A stretch of 64,000 bases of DNA from Lineus longissimus (Eukaryota; Nemertea; Pilidiophora; Heteronemertea; Lineidae): positions 11,596,001 to 11,660,000 of the forward strand of contig NC_088316.1 in NCBI RefSeq assembly GCF_910592395.1, in the 5' to 3' direction. A model generated the notes under the pieces. That model had not been told where the DNA came from. It searched no databases and saw only the letters and a program-made list of their open reading frames with translations. Positions 22,161 to 34,383 of the stretch are shown here, in pieces. Position numbers and translations under genes: made by a program. Positions within the stretch are counted from its first letter, which is position 1. Every line of letters starts with the position of its first letter.

Positions 22161-23432
22161 TTTTAAAGGAAGAGTAGCTCTTTTCTAAAACCCATACAGG
22201 TGTATTAGTAGTACATAACGCATTAACACAACCAGGGCTACAGTAGAAAAAGTCAACATGTAATCTAACCTCTTGTAAGACTGACTACCTGACAAGACAG
22301 CCTACTACCTTTGCTACTCTGATGGAGCCCTCCAGAAGCACTTGACATCAAAGTGAGTGGTTTGACAACAGACAACATCTCTCAAGATTATATCTTCAGT
22401 GATGTCTATATGTGCTTTCGGCACACAAAGATACAACATAGAGGACATAGTATGTCTCATTCATTCACATAATACTTTTAGACCTTTCAAAGAGGATTAG
22501 ATTGCTCCCCTGAATGAATGAAACTCGTGCACTAAGCTATTTTGGTGTTATCTCAAACAGAATGGATGAGATCACCAAAGGAGATTCGAACCTTCCAACC
22601 CCTCCACAAAGAGTGCATGCGTACAATTCTAAAAGCTCAAAGATATATGAACCTTTATAGTGAAGTCTGATTTCGTATGGTGACATTTGCGTTGAAACTG
22701 TCAGAGGAGGATGAATGAATCATATGTTCACGAGATATGAATGAAACCCAGGCTACTGGCTGCAAGTCAACAACAACGCCACCAATATTGGTGTGCTCCA
22801 CAAGTCTGTCAAACACCAGTACGAAGAATTTGGCACTTGTAAATGGTGGAAATGAGTTGCTTTATACAGTTGCCAATGGGCTGTCCATCAAATAGGTTTG
22901 AATGTAGTTTCGGTTCCTTAATAGCAAGACAACGTAAAGGCGTCTTTATCAATTCTTGATTGTAGGAAATGGGACAGAAACATTTTCCAAAGAGGCAAAA
23001 TGAAGTGGACCTATACTTTATTAGAGAAGATTCAGCAGACACTGTACAATGCAAATTCCACTCCCTAGTATAAAAAACGTCCAACCATCCACTCTGTATA
23101 GGAATTTCCTTATGAAGGCCCATCACCAAAGTTAGCAACACCCAAATCGATGAACTGGTGATGGGTGACTGGGGAATATGCCACACACCATTCTTCTACC
23201 ACTCAATAACCAATAAAGAATCGAATCCATTTCCTTAGAGTCTCCACCAGCTTGGGTATTGGCATCTGCCGGCTTCTTTTCTGGAGCAACGTGGCGCCTG
23301 GTTGACAGACTGTCGGAAACCTACTCAGTGAAGGGGGCACAAGGCAACGTCAACTGAATACAGTAGTTTACCTACTACAGGGCAAACTAGACATTCTTCT
23401 TCTCTGTATACTGATCCCAAATCAAGTCAATA

Positions 23433-23661
23433 AGGGTTGACCATAGGCAACACCATTTCAGCTCGAACCTGAAATCCCAAAGCAATAAGAACTCCTTTTA
23501 TATGAAATGAATGCCCACTGAAAATATGGGAGGTTTCTCTCTGGAAAACAAAGAACCGACTCCCACCCTTGAAATTAGCTTTCACTTCGCTTTGAAATAT
23601 TTCTAATAGCTTCAGGATTTCAATTTCTAGCCAAAATGGTGGTGCCTATGATCAACCCTTA
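23433..23661. mobile_element. Long-TIR MITE, family L copy 1
   Basis: About 229 bp with long imperfect inverted arms. The left arm starts aagggttgaccataggc and the right arm ends gcctatgatcaaccctt; the arms also share gctcgaacctgaaatcc / aggatttcaatttctagcc and the mirrored atgaaatgaatgcc / agctttcacttcgctttgaa. A second copy is at 39036-39270. Confidence 0.7.
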
Positions 23662-24675
23662 AGTCAAAATGTTTGTTCTACAACTGATCCAAATGAGTTA
23701 TTCCAGCCTTAGTCCTCTCCTAACAGTAACCAACAACCAGAGTTCATTCTATGCAGGATGATTCTATCTCATCAAACTGTCCACAATGGCTGGCCACCTG
23801 TAAATCACATTGACGTCAGCATTGCCACGCATCCCCTCGGCTCCACTGGACCAAATCCCAAGATGAGCATCCAATGTTTTGATTGGTCGTTAACATGATA
23901 GCCGGGACTGACTAGCTCTCATGCGTCCGATGATTATTCTATCAAGAGTACAAGCCAAGAACTGATAATTCCCTTCATTCAAGATTTACATAGCTTCAAA
24001 ATAGAACAGTTAAATGTAACAAAGACGGAACTTGTCCAACATGTAGGTTTATACAGATGCGACATTGCAGTGACCATATTTATTGCCTGCCTGTCTTGTG
24101 TGCCGTTACTCTTATGAAAACAACTCTCAATCCTGTGGTCATTCTACGAGATCGGATAGCGGCATCAAAAATAGGATTGGTAAGTTATCAACCCTTGCCT
24201 AAGACATGTCACGTCATGTCAAGGCATTGCATTTTTACGTTATTCAAAGAAATTGACATCATCAAAATCATTCTTTAACAAGATTGCAGTATTTCACGAA
24301 GGGGCTGAAATATCATCGCTTAGTTTCGACATTTTTGCCTGGCGATTGAAAGGATCAAGACACGCACTGTGACAATAGCATATTAGAATATTAAATGAAC
24401 CACACTGCTGTCCATAGCAACCCATTCCATTCCATTGACGTCAGTCACACCAGGCATGTCTTGCCGAAAGCATCACTAGCCATCTCCTTATTGTGGACTC
24501 ATCTCCCTTGATGAGCACATTGTGATTTGCTATAAACTTACTCAGCTGAAGCACGATCGGTTGTAACCTGTTCCATTCTACTGACGTCAGCATCACCTAG
24601 TATCAAAAGTGGCATCACCTTCCTGAACTCCCATGATAAGACTTTGAGTGCTGTGATTTGTTCTAAACACTATGA

Positions 24676-24892
24676 TAACTAGATGACTGGCTTTAATGTG
24701 TCCCTTGAACATTCTATCAAATCCAACAAGCCTTTCCCTGATGACCTGTTCCCTTTGTGGCTATAGTATCGGGCGGGTCGGATTGTACTGGGGTAACTGG
24801 ATGACTGGCTTAACGTGTCCCTTGATCATTCTATCAAGTCCAACAAGCCTTCTTCTGATGACCCGTTCTCTTTGTGGCTATAGCATGACATT
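24676..24892. repeat. ~122-bp tandem duplication
   Basis: gatgactggctt...gtgtcccttga(a/t)cattctatcaa...caacaagcctt...ctttgtggctata occurs twice in direct order. Confidence 0.8.
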
Positions 24893-26049
24893 CCTTTTAT
24901 TTGTTGCATCATAGCATTGCGGAGTTCGGATTGCACTTGGGAGATGTTTCATAGCAGTAATAGCTAGTCAACTGTGCATAAATGTAGTACCAAGTTGTTC
25001 AAAGCAGTGTTTGTCACCAATTCAGCTAATAAGTTGGAGTCTCTTGAGTCCTTATGCAAACTCCATTCACACCAACATGGCTCCAACAGTATCTTAAACA
25101 CCCCTCTCTGCACTAGCCTTTCTTTCGGTCCAGCTGGTCATTCTCAGATAAGCAATTCTCTTAGAAGAAACAGTGCTTTGTGCAAGTTGAAACATAGTAA
25201 ACGAAACAGATGACCTTCTCCTGGGAAAAACGGGCAATGGAATCAGGCCAAAATAAGAACAAAACCGAAATAAGAACAAATAGACATAACTAAGTAAATA
25301 GTCAGTTAATGGAGTATATTTCCAAAGATATTCTCAAAGGAAATACTTGAAAATGATAGAGTAAACACAAGTCAGTCTGACAGCATCACCATTACCATAG
25401 TTACGAGAAAGCAGCAAACATGACTAAACATTATCAAGAATGTTAATAGTAATGAATAAATCCGTCCGCTATTATTTTCATTGGCTATAAATAATCTTAA
25501 TGTCTTCCTCGGAGCGCCAGCAGTGATATCACCACCACCAGATTGGGTTACGCACCCGATTTAATCAAAAGCGCACAACGGTTTCAGGGACACAGCGGCT
25601 GCATGGCTGCTCCCAGTCTTCATCTAACAGGGTGTAGGCTTCCCTCAGGCAGGGCGGTCATACCCAGTGGCCTTCCTGTCTGAGGATATCATGTCGAGGA
25701 ATTCGTCAAGCAGACGAAATTGGTGAGATGAAAATTGGGTGAGGGAGAGTGTGAGCGGGCGATCGAATTGGCCATTAAGGCAGCGGAAAGCATTCAGATG
25801 AAGGGCTTTACTCGTTGTTGCACTGGTCTGATTCCATACTGCAAAGTGGGCTTCAGAACAACAGATTTTCTTACATTTACATTATCACAAGTATTATTAG
25901 GATAATAGTGGTCAGTATTCGTATTGCGCTTGTACTCAACTCAGATTTGATTCAACTCACAATTACTTTGCCATATTTTACATTACCCTAGTTGTTGCAA
26001 TGGTCAGTACATTCCAGTTCAAGCTCAACTCACAATAGTATACAGTCCA

Positions 26050-26252
26050 GTTGCCTCTCAGTGCCAGGACTCATCATTCATAGCTACATCTGCCTACTTG
26101 GTACCCATTCTCTCCTAGGTGGACAGCAGCAAGCTGGGCTAAGTGCCTTGCTCAATGACTCAAAGACGAAATAGCTGTGATCAATCAGAGTGCGAGTATT
26201 CAACCACCAACCTCTGATTATGAGCCTGGTGCTCCATCCACTTGGCCACTGA
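26050..26252 (-). mobile_element. tRNA-derived SINE, family B copy 1
   Basis: On the minus strand it starts tcagtggccaagtggatgga, containing an A box TGGCCAAGTGG, with a B-box-like GGTTGAATACT. A domain reading gagcaaggcacttagcccag...gtccacctagg...atgggtacc follows. The same domain follows the head at 32117, so these are two members of one family. The conserved central block is of the kind shared by many animal SINE families; I do not assign a named domain. Confidence 0.8.
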
Positions 26253-26254
26253 CC

Positions 26255-26312
26255 TCCCCTCTCCTCTTCTCTCCTCTTCTCTCCTCTCCTCTTCTTTCCT
26301 CTCCTCTCCTCT
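26255..26312. repeat. CT-rich (ctctcctctt)n tract
   Basis: Simple pyrimidine repeat directly at the head of the minus-strand SINE. Confidence 0.9.
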
Positions 26313-27689
26313 CCCCAAAATACTTTTTTCTCTCAGATGTAGCCAAATGGGACATGTTTGAGAAACTATTTGGCATGCTGACATGACAAGAGGGAAGCCT
26401 GAGACACATAAGTTGCGGCCTAATACTGGGTGGGAGGGTCACTTGCTTGACAGCCCAAAGCTGGGCAAAAACTGCTTTCACTTCACAACGAGTTTTAACT
26501 GTTTCAAAGGAGACACTCAGGCTGGTCAAGTTCTGACAGTCTGATCCGATGCTTGACACCTATTCGCATGAAAGCTCTACTCAAAAGCTCAAAAGCAAAG
26601 CCAAAATCCTTCCTCCCTGAAAGAGTAGAAAAGACTTTTCAACTTTGGCATATCACAGAAATGCTCAGTCAAATCTGACATACACGTTGACTGATAAGAG
26701 AATTGCTGACAGTTTGACATGGCAAAGTGATGGATACTTGTCGAAGTCAGTATCGATGAACTCCAGTACAAATTTCATTTGCAAGTTTGTTCATATTTTG
26801 ACAAGTTGAAATGATAAAAGCATCAGAATTTGTTCATCGGCTGATATTTTTATCAACACGTGGACGTGGACGTAAGTTTCTTGATGTTGGGCTAGTAAGC
26901 TACATTATGACACAGGCGGGATTATCATTTAAAGCTACGAGCCAACTTTCAAACTGGCTGCTGCAACTGTGAAATTTAAATCAGAAATGACAGGCCAGAT
27001 TGGTTAGTTTGAGCTGACAACTCAGCTCGGTTTATTGACAGTTGAAAGGAGGTGAAGGTCATAAAACGGATAGAGTGCATCTCTCATTGTCAGAATTGCC
27101 AACTCGGCTGCTAGTGGCAAGGCTGTTCTAGTGTCGACTCTCAACCATGTCAACACTTCATGTGATTGGAATTAGGATATTTGCTCCATGAAATCACTTC
27201 AGGCCGATTTGATTCGCCAATTGAGCTCGACATAGAGAAACTATTCAACAGGACTGAAAGGTAATTGGGATTCGGGGTGCAGTAATAAGCTGTGAAGCTG
27301 TGAGTTTTATTTAGTTTGGGTCTTTTGGTCTAAACAGAATAACACCAAATCAATTGCACCCACTTTAAAACAAGCATTTCTAATGATTGCAAAGTGAGTA
27401 ATGGCAATGTGAACACCACACCAGTAGCCTACTAGTACTACCACCTGCCTCTGAATTTACTTCATTATCGTAAATTGATGAATTTCATCTCGTCTGGTTT
27501 CACGTGTCAGAATCAATCAAGCCACCGGATCATAAGGCGTCGACCCATTCAGAGAAACTGATTACCATATTTCTTCTTGGGATTTAAGACTTAATCAAGG
27601 TGATCCGCTACTATTGTCACAATTCAGTCGTGCTGATAGATCGGCTGGTTTTCATTTCTCCAAGGAGTATTATTAAATGTTTAGTTCTG

Positions 27690-28475
27690 TCACTTCAGGG
27701 TGACTCTACCAATCCCATTAAGAAGTGTGGTGAAGGCATTGTGACAGGGAGGTCGAAGGTTTCAGATCTTCAGTGGTGTCACATCAGGGTGACTCTACCA
27801 ATCCCCTTTAGTAGTGTGGTGAAGGCATTGTGACTGGGAGGTCGAAGGTTTCAGATCTTCAGTGGTGTCACATCAGGGTGACTATACCAATCCTCTTTAG
27901 TAGTGTGGTGAAGGCATTGTGACTGGGAGGTCGAAGGTTTCAGATGTTCAGTGGTGTCGCATCAGGGTGACTCTACCAATCCCATTTAGAAGTGTGGTGA
28001 AGGCATTGTGACTGGGAGGTCGAAGGTTTCAGATCTTCAGTGGTGTCACATCAGGGTGACTCTACCAATCCCATTAAGAAGTGTGGTGAAGGCATTGTGA
28101 CTGGGAGGTTGAAGGTTTCAGATCTTCAGTTGTGTCGCATCAGGGTGACTCTACCAATCCCATTTAGTAGTGTGGTGAAGGCATTGTGACTGGGAGGTCG
28201 AAGGTATCAGATGTTCAGTGGTGTCGCATCAGGGTGACTCTACCAATCCCCTTTAGTAGTGTGGTGAAGGCATTGTGACTGGGAGGTCGAAGGTTTCAGA
28301 TGTTCAGTGGTGTCACATCAGGGTGACTCTACCAATCCCCTTTAGTTGTGTGGTGAAGGCATTGTGACTGGGAGGTCGAAGGTTTCAGATGTTCAGTGGT
28401 GTCACATCAGGGTGACTCTACCAATTCTCTTTAGTTGTGTGGTGAAGGCATTGTGACTGGGAGGTCGTCAGACCC
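27690..28475. repeat. 89-bp minisatellite, about 9 copies
   Basis: The motif gaaggcattgtgac begins at 27732, 27821, 27910, 27999, 28088, 28177, 28266, 28355 and 28444: eight consecutive spacings of exactly 89 bp with no indels. Variants are limited to single bases (catt/cttt, tagtag/aagaag/tagttg, gatctt/gatgtt), with neighbouring units sharing variants. No frame is kept open throughout, so it is not coding. Confidence 0.97.
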
Positions 28476-30190
28476 GTTGGTTGCTTGTTCTGACATGGTT
28501 AGTTTGCTGCCAGCTAGTTCTTAATCTTCGATAGAGAGTCCTGTTCTAGAGACGAATGTCAATGTCTCATCTGTTGTCATTTGTCGAGGCCACCGTAAAC
28601 CTGGTCATGGTTACAGTTCCAAATGGCCCGAACTGATTCAGACAGTTAGACTTGTTTCCAATCAACACACTTACCCCCATCCCAAATTATCAAGCGATGT
28701 GACCCAAAACCCATACCAAACTGTCCATTTATTAGTCGAAGCATACATCCTCATAAACTGAATTTATCGTGCTGACCACAGATAAAGGAAGTAGGGGGTT
28801 AAACAATATAATTTAGTTGTTATTGATTTACTGAACGATGTCAATGCATCTTACTCTGTCATATGTCATCATCTTTTATCATACACTATCCATCCCAATG
28901 GGAAAAATACTCAGCCCTAGTCGGGGCGCTTTGAATGGATATTGGGCATCACGACGAGGCGTGGAGGAGCTCTAGAGTTCCTCATCTAGACTTACCATGA
29001 ATCAAGTCTCATTCCAATACATTTGGGTATAGTAGTCTGTGCATTAGCATGACCCCATGAGATTCTGAGAGTCAAGGCTATCATAGCCCATACTATGCAC
29101 CAACAGATGACAAGTTCAGGGTTTAAAAGAAGGGATACCTTTGCATTTCCGCAGATTATGGAAAGTGTTCCTGACGGTATTGACAGATGTTAAAACCCTT
29201 TTGCTGTGGGTGACGTGCATAGCACGTCATGTACATTGTCCCATGTCGTGCAGGTGAGGTGCATAGCACGTCATGCCCTTCTAAACTATTTATTCACCAG
29301 CACTTAGTCGCAACCTCTCTAAATACGCCAATCACACTCGGGAATAACTAGTTTCATCCAAATAGAGCAACACTTTCAAATAGTTTTAACCATTCAGTAA
29401 AAAGTTAGCTCCACTGTTTATTAATGGTATTGACTGTCGCTGGGCGAAAAATGGCTGCCGCAGTGAAAGGGTTAACTTCAATACAATTCGCATTACATTC
29501 AAAAGCTTTTCTTTAGAAAATTGTAGAAATCCTGTGAAGATTAAGGAAATCAGGTCTTTGGTGGGGGAGACAATGTACAGATTTGTTAATAGAAATGCCA
29601 CAATCAGAATCAAGCAATCTGAAGCAATTTCCTGGGACCACTATATCGCAATCACAATCTTGTCTATCGAGGCACGCATGACTGACACATGACTGAGGCC
29701 ATCTTCTGACAGTGACTCTCCCTGTTCATATGTATTATTATGGCAACAACGGTTGTTGCCATTGTACTCAATGAGAGCCAAAGGAGACCTGATGAACTGC
29801 ACCACCACCACCAAGTTTTTTACTATCAAAACCTTTTCAAGGGACCCTGGCCCCCTCCCTTTTCAATTCCAATACACGGGACATGATACAGTAGACAGAT
29901 GATTTATTGGGTGACCCAGTGACATTTTGAAAGTCTGCCGATCAATAGCCGGCAACAAGTGCTGGATAGTTTCTCGGCGGGAGACTTAAGAGATGAAGAG
30001 ATGAAGAGAAGATGAGACTGTATGTTTCCCACAGCGCCGGAGCAATCAAAATGAGATGAAATAAGAGAAAATAATCCAACTCATTTCTTCCTTTTGTTTC
30101 ATTTGTTTGTGCTTGAAAGATACCTATATTTCCTAACCAGATAGGCTTTGCAAAAGTATAATTGAGTGGCGAAGCTGATTGTTTTAACCT

Positions 30191-30368
30191 CAGTGGAACC
30201 TCTGTTAGCAGACACCTCTCTATCAAGGACAACCTCTCTATTAAGGACACTAGTTTTGGTCCCAAATTGGTTGTTTCCATTCAATTTGATCTCTGTAATC
30301 AGGACACTTCTCTATTAAGGACAGCACTTGTCAGTCCCGAGGGTGTCCTTAATAGAGAGGTTTTACTG
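30191..30368 (+). mobile_element. pogo/Tigger-like MITE copy 2
   Basis: A 178-bp element with ends CAGTGGAACCTC and GAGAGGTTTTACTG. TA follows the right end (30369-30370), but the left flank is CT, so one TA has been lost by mutation. The interior is nearly the same as 61281-61456. Confidence 0.85.
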
Positions 30369-31539
30369 TATTTGGGATCAAAATATAGTTGGAACAGATT
30401 GGATTTACCCAGCAAATTCACCATGACGTGGGATGTTAAAATGAGGGAAAGTGATGTTATTGAGGAATGAAAAAGAATAGGGGGGGGGGGGGGGCAAATT
30501 AGGGAATTAATGAGTGGAAGGGACAGGGGAATGGACATTCTGACAAGGTATGAAATTGATGATGTGCATTTTGAACAGTGTGTTAACTAACTTTGTACAA
30601 TGCATATCTTTGATAGACAAATATACCCCAATGTATAGTAAATTTGTATGGTAAAATATAGAGACCTTGTCCCTTTTGTTATCAGTTATATTATAGAGCA
30701 AATTGATACACAAGTAATTGTAATGCACCCTTGCACACATCATACCTTTAGTGTACGAATAATAATACATATTACAGGAGACCCAAAATGCCTTCACCTT
30801 GAATATCTTGAAATATTAAATCATGTTTTCTCAACTTTAAAAGAGCACATGATAGTGATACACTGCATGATGATATGTAGTGTATTTTCAGCAAAATCTC
30901 CCCTGACAAATGCATGGTTGGATCGGTTCCCAACTGTTTTTATAGACTGTCCACTTTCAGCTCGAAAGATTGATGACTTCATCATATCTTTCGCTGGGGA
31001 GATTTTTAATAATTCTCATCACTTCATCATGTTGGCGGGCATTACTGTCAGCTATTTTTGTGTGGAATACTGGTGTCGGTTCGTCTCCGATTATTAATGA
31101 TGGTGCGGTTCAGTGTCCAGAATAGCTATGGTCTGATTTTACCACCTTTGCCACAGGGGCGTGCAGTTGCTTTTGGTTTTTATTCGACAATCCTTCAGAA
31201 TTTACAGGAAAGCTGGACCTTTTTCATTACCTGCCACTGTAAAACCAAACTTTTTCATGCCATTTTATTTTGCACTTCGCAAGAATATCTAAAGGAAATA
31301 ACATTCTCGAGATAGTAATTTTGGTGGGTTACAATATTTCTTTCGGTTTTTCTAATCAAAAATTAGTATTTTTGCGACTTGTAGCATGATACTGCAGCCA
31401 TGCAAACAATGCTTGTTTTGCAACACTGTAAGCAGAGGGCTCTTGAGCAACTATCTCAATCTCGAACAACAACGAGCAGCTTCAGAACTGTGCGTTGGAG
31501 ATTACATTTTTTGCCTGAAACCATAGTCCTGCACTGTCA

Positions 31540-31800
31540 ACTCAAAAAACACCTTCACAGAACAGGCTTACGAGAATCTGCTCAGCATGAATGCGGAACT
31601 GGAGACCAGCCTCCAGCTCATGTGCTTCAGACCGAATAGAGAGGAATACTGGCCAAAGGACACCGCCCTGAACACAAAGCTCTAGGGCTCTGTGGTGGAA
31701 CTCTCAAGTACAGTCGACTTCGTTATGGATAATGGACTGACTGACTAGCGTGCATCTCAAAGATTCCGAATGCAGAGAAGAAGAAGAGTCCTGCAACAAG
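31540..31800 (+). pseudogene. Degenerate coding-like repeat, copy 1
   Basis: On the plus strand this stretch shares with 46255-46510 the blocks caccttcacag/a..., gcttac(g/a)agaatctgct, ggagaccag(c/a)ctccagctcatgtg, agagaggaatact and acaccgccctg. Translation suggests a decayed frame (LETSLQLMCFRPNREEYWPK) with stops after it. It may be a remnant of a transposon-borne gene or a retrocopy; I do not recognise the protein. Confidence 0.5.
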
Positions 31801-31869
31801 GAAGGTTGAAAACAGGCATGAAAAAGATACCTGAAAAAGATATTATGACGGTATTCAAGAAATTCTTAC

Positions 31870-31979
31870 CTATTCTTTCATCATCTATTGGTTTTGTTCC
31901 ACTCTTGAGGAGTCCCGAGAGAGGGTCGGCAGGATCAATGCCATCTATTTGTATCCGCTGGCGCTGACGGACTACATCA
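31870..31979 (-). CDS. PDE2A: PDE2A-like 110-bp exon
   Basis: A 110-bp minus-strand exon, made of 1 base, 36 open codons and 1 base. The acceptor is ctatcttctgtcgtttcag|T and the donor ATAG|GTAAGAATT. The first base completes GC from the upstream exon to Ala and the last G joins TC of the next exon to give Val. It begins DVVRQRQRIQIDGIDPADPL and continues to a KPIDDERI end. Vertebrate PDE2A has REAIISQKRLGCNGL and then a variable loop here (from memory), so similarity is modest, but both junction phases fit exactly. The plus strand over part of it belongs to a dispersed repeat region and is not thought to be coding. Confidence 0.82.
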
Positions 31980-32116
31980 CTGAAACGACAGAAGATAGCT
32001 GTTGTGAAGTCAAAGATTGGCTAATGACAACGCAGACTTGTAGGCCCTTAGTAGTGAGCTTGTGGAGTGACATCATGCACTTCCGGACACCGCAAATGAG
32101 CAATATGATGCAACAA

Positions 32117-32425
32117 TGGGGGATCAGTGGCAGAGTGGTTAGTGCGCCGGGCTTATAACCAGGAGGTCGTAGGTTCGATACTCAAATGGATCAGCACTGT
32201 TTCATTTTTGTGTCCTTGTGCAGGGCACTTAACCCTACTTGCTTCTCTCCACCCAGAGGTAAATGGGTACCAGGCTTGCCTGGGAAGTTAACCTGCGATA
32301 GACCAGCATCCTATTTAGGGGGAGTGATACTCCTAGTCCCTAAATGCCACGGAAACCGGGATAAGCTCCGGCCGGATGAGCTGTTTGTTGCTTTGGCTAC
32401 AGACCAGCCGACTTTTTTTAATGAT
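32117..32425 (+). mobile_element. tRNA-derived SINE, family B copy 2
   Basis: The head carries a perfect A box (TGGCAGAGTGG) and a near-perfect B box (GGTTCGATACT). A central domain reading cagggcacttaaccctacttgct...ccacccagaggtaaatgggtacc follows, then a unique tail including aagctccggccggatgagct. The unit starts 138 bp upstream of the 110-bp exon in gene orientation. Confidence 0.85.
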
Positions 32426-32999
32426 GTGACAATAATCGCTCATTTGCGGTGGTCATCGTAGGTACCTGCAACAAGAACTGGTGATCACCGTGACCTGCGA
32501 CCAATATCAAGCCAAGCGACCTCCGTTTTACCCACAGACAAGAGACCATTTTTTCACACAAGGCAGCGATCATAATCGCAATTTGAATCACTCCTTTACA
32601 CATCACTTAGGGACCCCGAAGATCAGTGGCCCAGTAAAAAAAAAATGATTTGGGGTGATGAATGAACACAGGTGATCGCATTTCACCATGTCTATTACAT
32701 CAGAACGGACCAAATGTGATTGGCTCCTGTAAGAGATTGATTTTCTGCACCAGTGTCCAATGTCCGATAGCCTGAGGGCACCTAATCAATATGATATGAG
32801 AAATACCAGGGTCTCCAACAGAATGCCTCCCAGACTGCTTGTTAGTGGAAAAGGTCAAAGGTGTTTGAGAGGGGACGTGTTTGCCATGATTATCCGACTA
32901 TAAAAAGAAATCTTTGCACCAACACTTTATAAAAGTTTAGACTCTTGAGAGTTGTAGATCAGAGGGATCCCGGATGGTCACATACACTGGAGAGATGGC

Positions 33000-33400
33000 A
33001 ATCATCGGGAGCCTGGATAGTCTTACTCTTAAGAGTTGGTAATCATAGCCTTGATGATCTCACTCCTGATAGTTGGTAATCAAAGGGTGTCTGGACTCTT
33101 GATCGAGCTGGCAATCCTAGCCTGGATGCTCTTGCAATCATAGGGATCCTTCATGGACTTACTCTTGAGAGTTGGCAATCATAGGGAGCCTGGATGGTCT
33201 GGCAATCATATGGTGCCTGGATGGTCTTACTCTTGAGAGCTGGGAATCATAGCGAGCCTGGATGGTCTGGCAATCATAAGGAGCCTGGATGGTCTTAATC
33301 TTGAGAGCTGGCAATCACTGGGAGCCTGGATGGTCTTACTAATGACAGTTGGCAATCATAGGGAGCCTGGATGACCACAGTCTTCAGAGCTGGCAATCCC
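33000..33400. repeat. Degenerate short-unit tandem array
   Basis: Repeats of gagcctggatggtct, gagagttggcaatcatagg and ctcttgagag in varying order, with a basic unit near 40-70 bp. Non-coding. Confidence 0.8.
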
Positions 33401-33498
33401 TCATGATAATGCACACAAGAAACAAACAGCATCCAGAAGTATTAAGGTAGCAGGAAGGGTTGGGCGTTTGTGGTTTCTGAGTCTGAGGGGGTTGGTGT

Positions 33499-33562
33499 CT
33501 GTTGACTGTGCTTTAAGAGAGACTAGGCATGGCGCCAGTCTCTCTTAAAGCACAGTCAACAG
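33499..33562. repeat. Perfect 26-bp-arm hairpin
   Basis: Arms 33499-33524 and 33537-33562 are exact reverse complements (ctgttgactgtgctttaaga... and its mirror), with a 12-nt loop aggcatggcgcc. The loop and right arm recur as a direct repeat at 33880-33939, so the hairpin probably arose by inverted duplication. Confidence 0.9.
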
Positions 33563-34086
33563 GCATTTGGTCTCAGTATTTGGGTTTTGATTGCCATGAC
33601 TGTACCCCTGTAAAAGTCAGAGGAGGAGAAGTTTGGAATGATGAAAGCATTGAAGAAGAAGAAACGTTATTATTGAGGAAAGCAAAATTTATTATGAGAC
33701 AAGAAGGCAGTGTCCTGACTTGATTATTTTGAAAATGGCGGTCTGAACACATTAAAAGGTGGAACATGGCATTTTAACGACTTTGAAGTGTTCCGCAGTT
33801 AAAGGGAGACTATAGGCAGCAGCTAGGTAGGCAAGATAAAGTCATACAAATTTGCCAATAGGGGTCAGTCATATCTCTAGGCATGGCGCCAGTCTCTCTT
33901 AAAGCACAGTCAACAGGCATTTGGTCTTAGTATTTGGGTAAGTACAGAATCAAGGCAGCTGAGAGAGCAATGATTGAACGATGCTGTGGACAAGTCCAAG
34001 GATACTGCATCAGTCACGACCAACTTCTCATCAGAAAGCGTCACCACCAGCATATTCAATGTTCAGTTCCAACCTGTACCAGTCCA

Positions 34087-34222
34087 ATGCACGCCTGTCA
34101 TGGTCAGCAGTGGTCAGCTTAGCGCGATATGGAACATTCTGCCGAAACTCAAGCGAGGGAAGTCTGCTCATTAGCCTATCTCGCGCACTGCTCCTTCTTG
34201 TCAAACATCGTAGTGAAATCGT
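34087..34222. repeat. Dispersed 136-bp repeat, copy 1
   Basis: cacgcctgtcat through catcgtagtgaaatcgt is over 90% identical by eye to 36067-36203. A minus-strand frame (SARDRLMSRLPSLEF) is open in both copies, but most differences change amino acids, so coding constraint is not supported. Confidence 0.8.
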
Positions 34223-34383
34223 GGTACAGTGGGGCGTCCTCGAGGATTGCAGCTGGTCGGACAGACGTGAGGTGGAATGTGGGCGGCTGCACTTCTTCGT
34301 TGATGTGCGATGGCAGATAGCACAGTTGTTGCGTTGCATGACAGCTGAAAGTGAATGTGATATCATAGAACTGAGGCGTTTGC

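Larger units (their letters stand above)
20364..31869 (-). other. 11.5-kb intron
   Basis: Intron between the 110-bp and 56-bp exons. It holds the 185-bp and 89-bp arrays, a SINE at 26050-26252, MITEs at 23433-23661 and 30191-30368, a CT-rich tract and G15 at 30480-30494. The stretches 20364-21230, 22161-23432, 24901-26049, 26320-27689, 28476-30190 and 30369-31539 show nothing recognisable beyond a small palindrome at 29211-29229. Confidence 0.7.

Noticed and set aside
28991-29078. Minus-strand open interval with acceptor gactctcag and donor ATG|GTAAGTCTAG
   Set aside because: It is open in one frame but starts and ends in phase 2, whereas the surrounding PDE2A-like intron is phase 1, and the peptide (ISWGHANAQTTIPK...) has no similarity to PDE2A.
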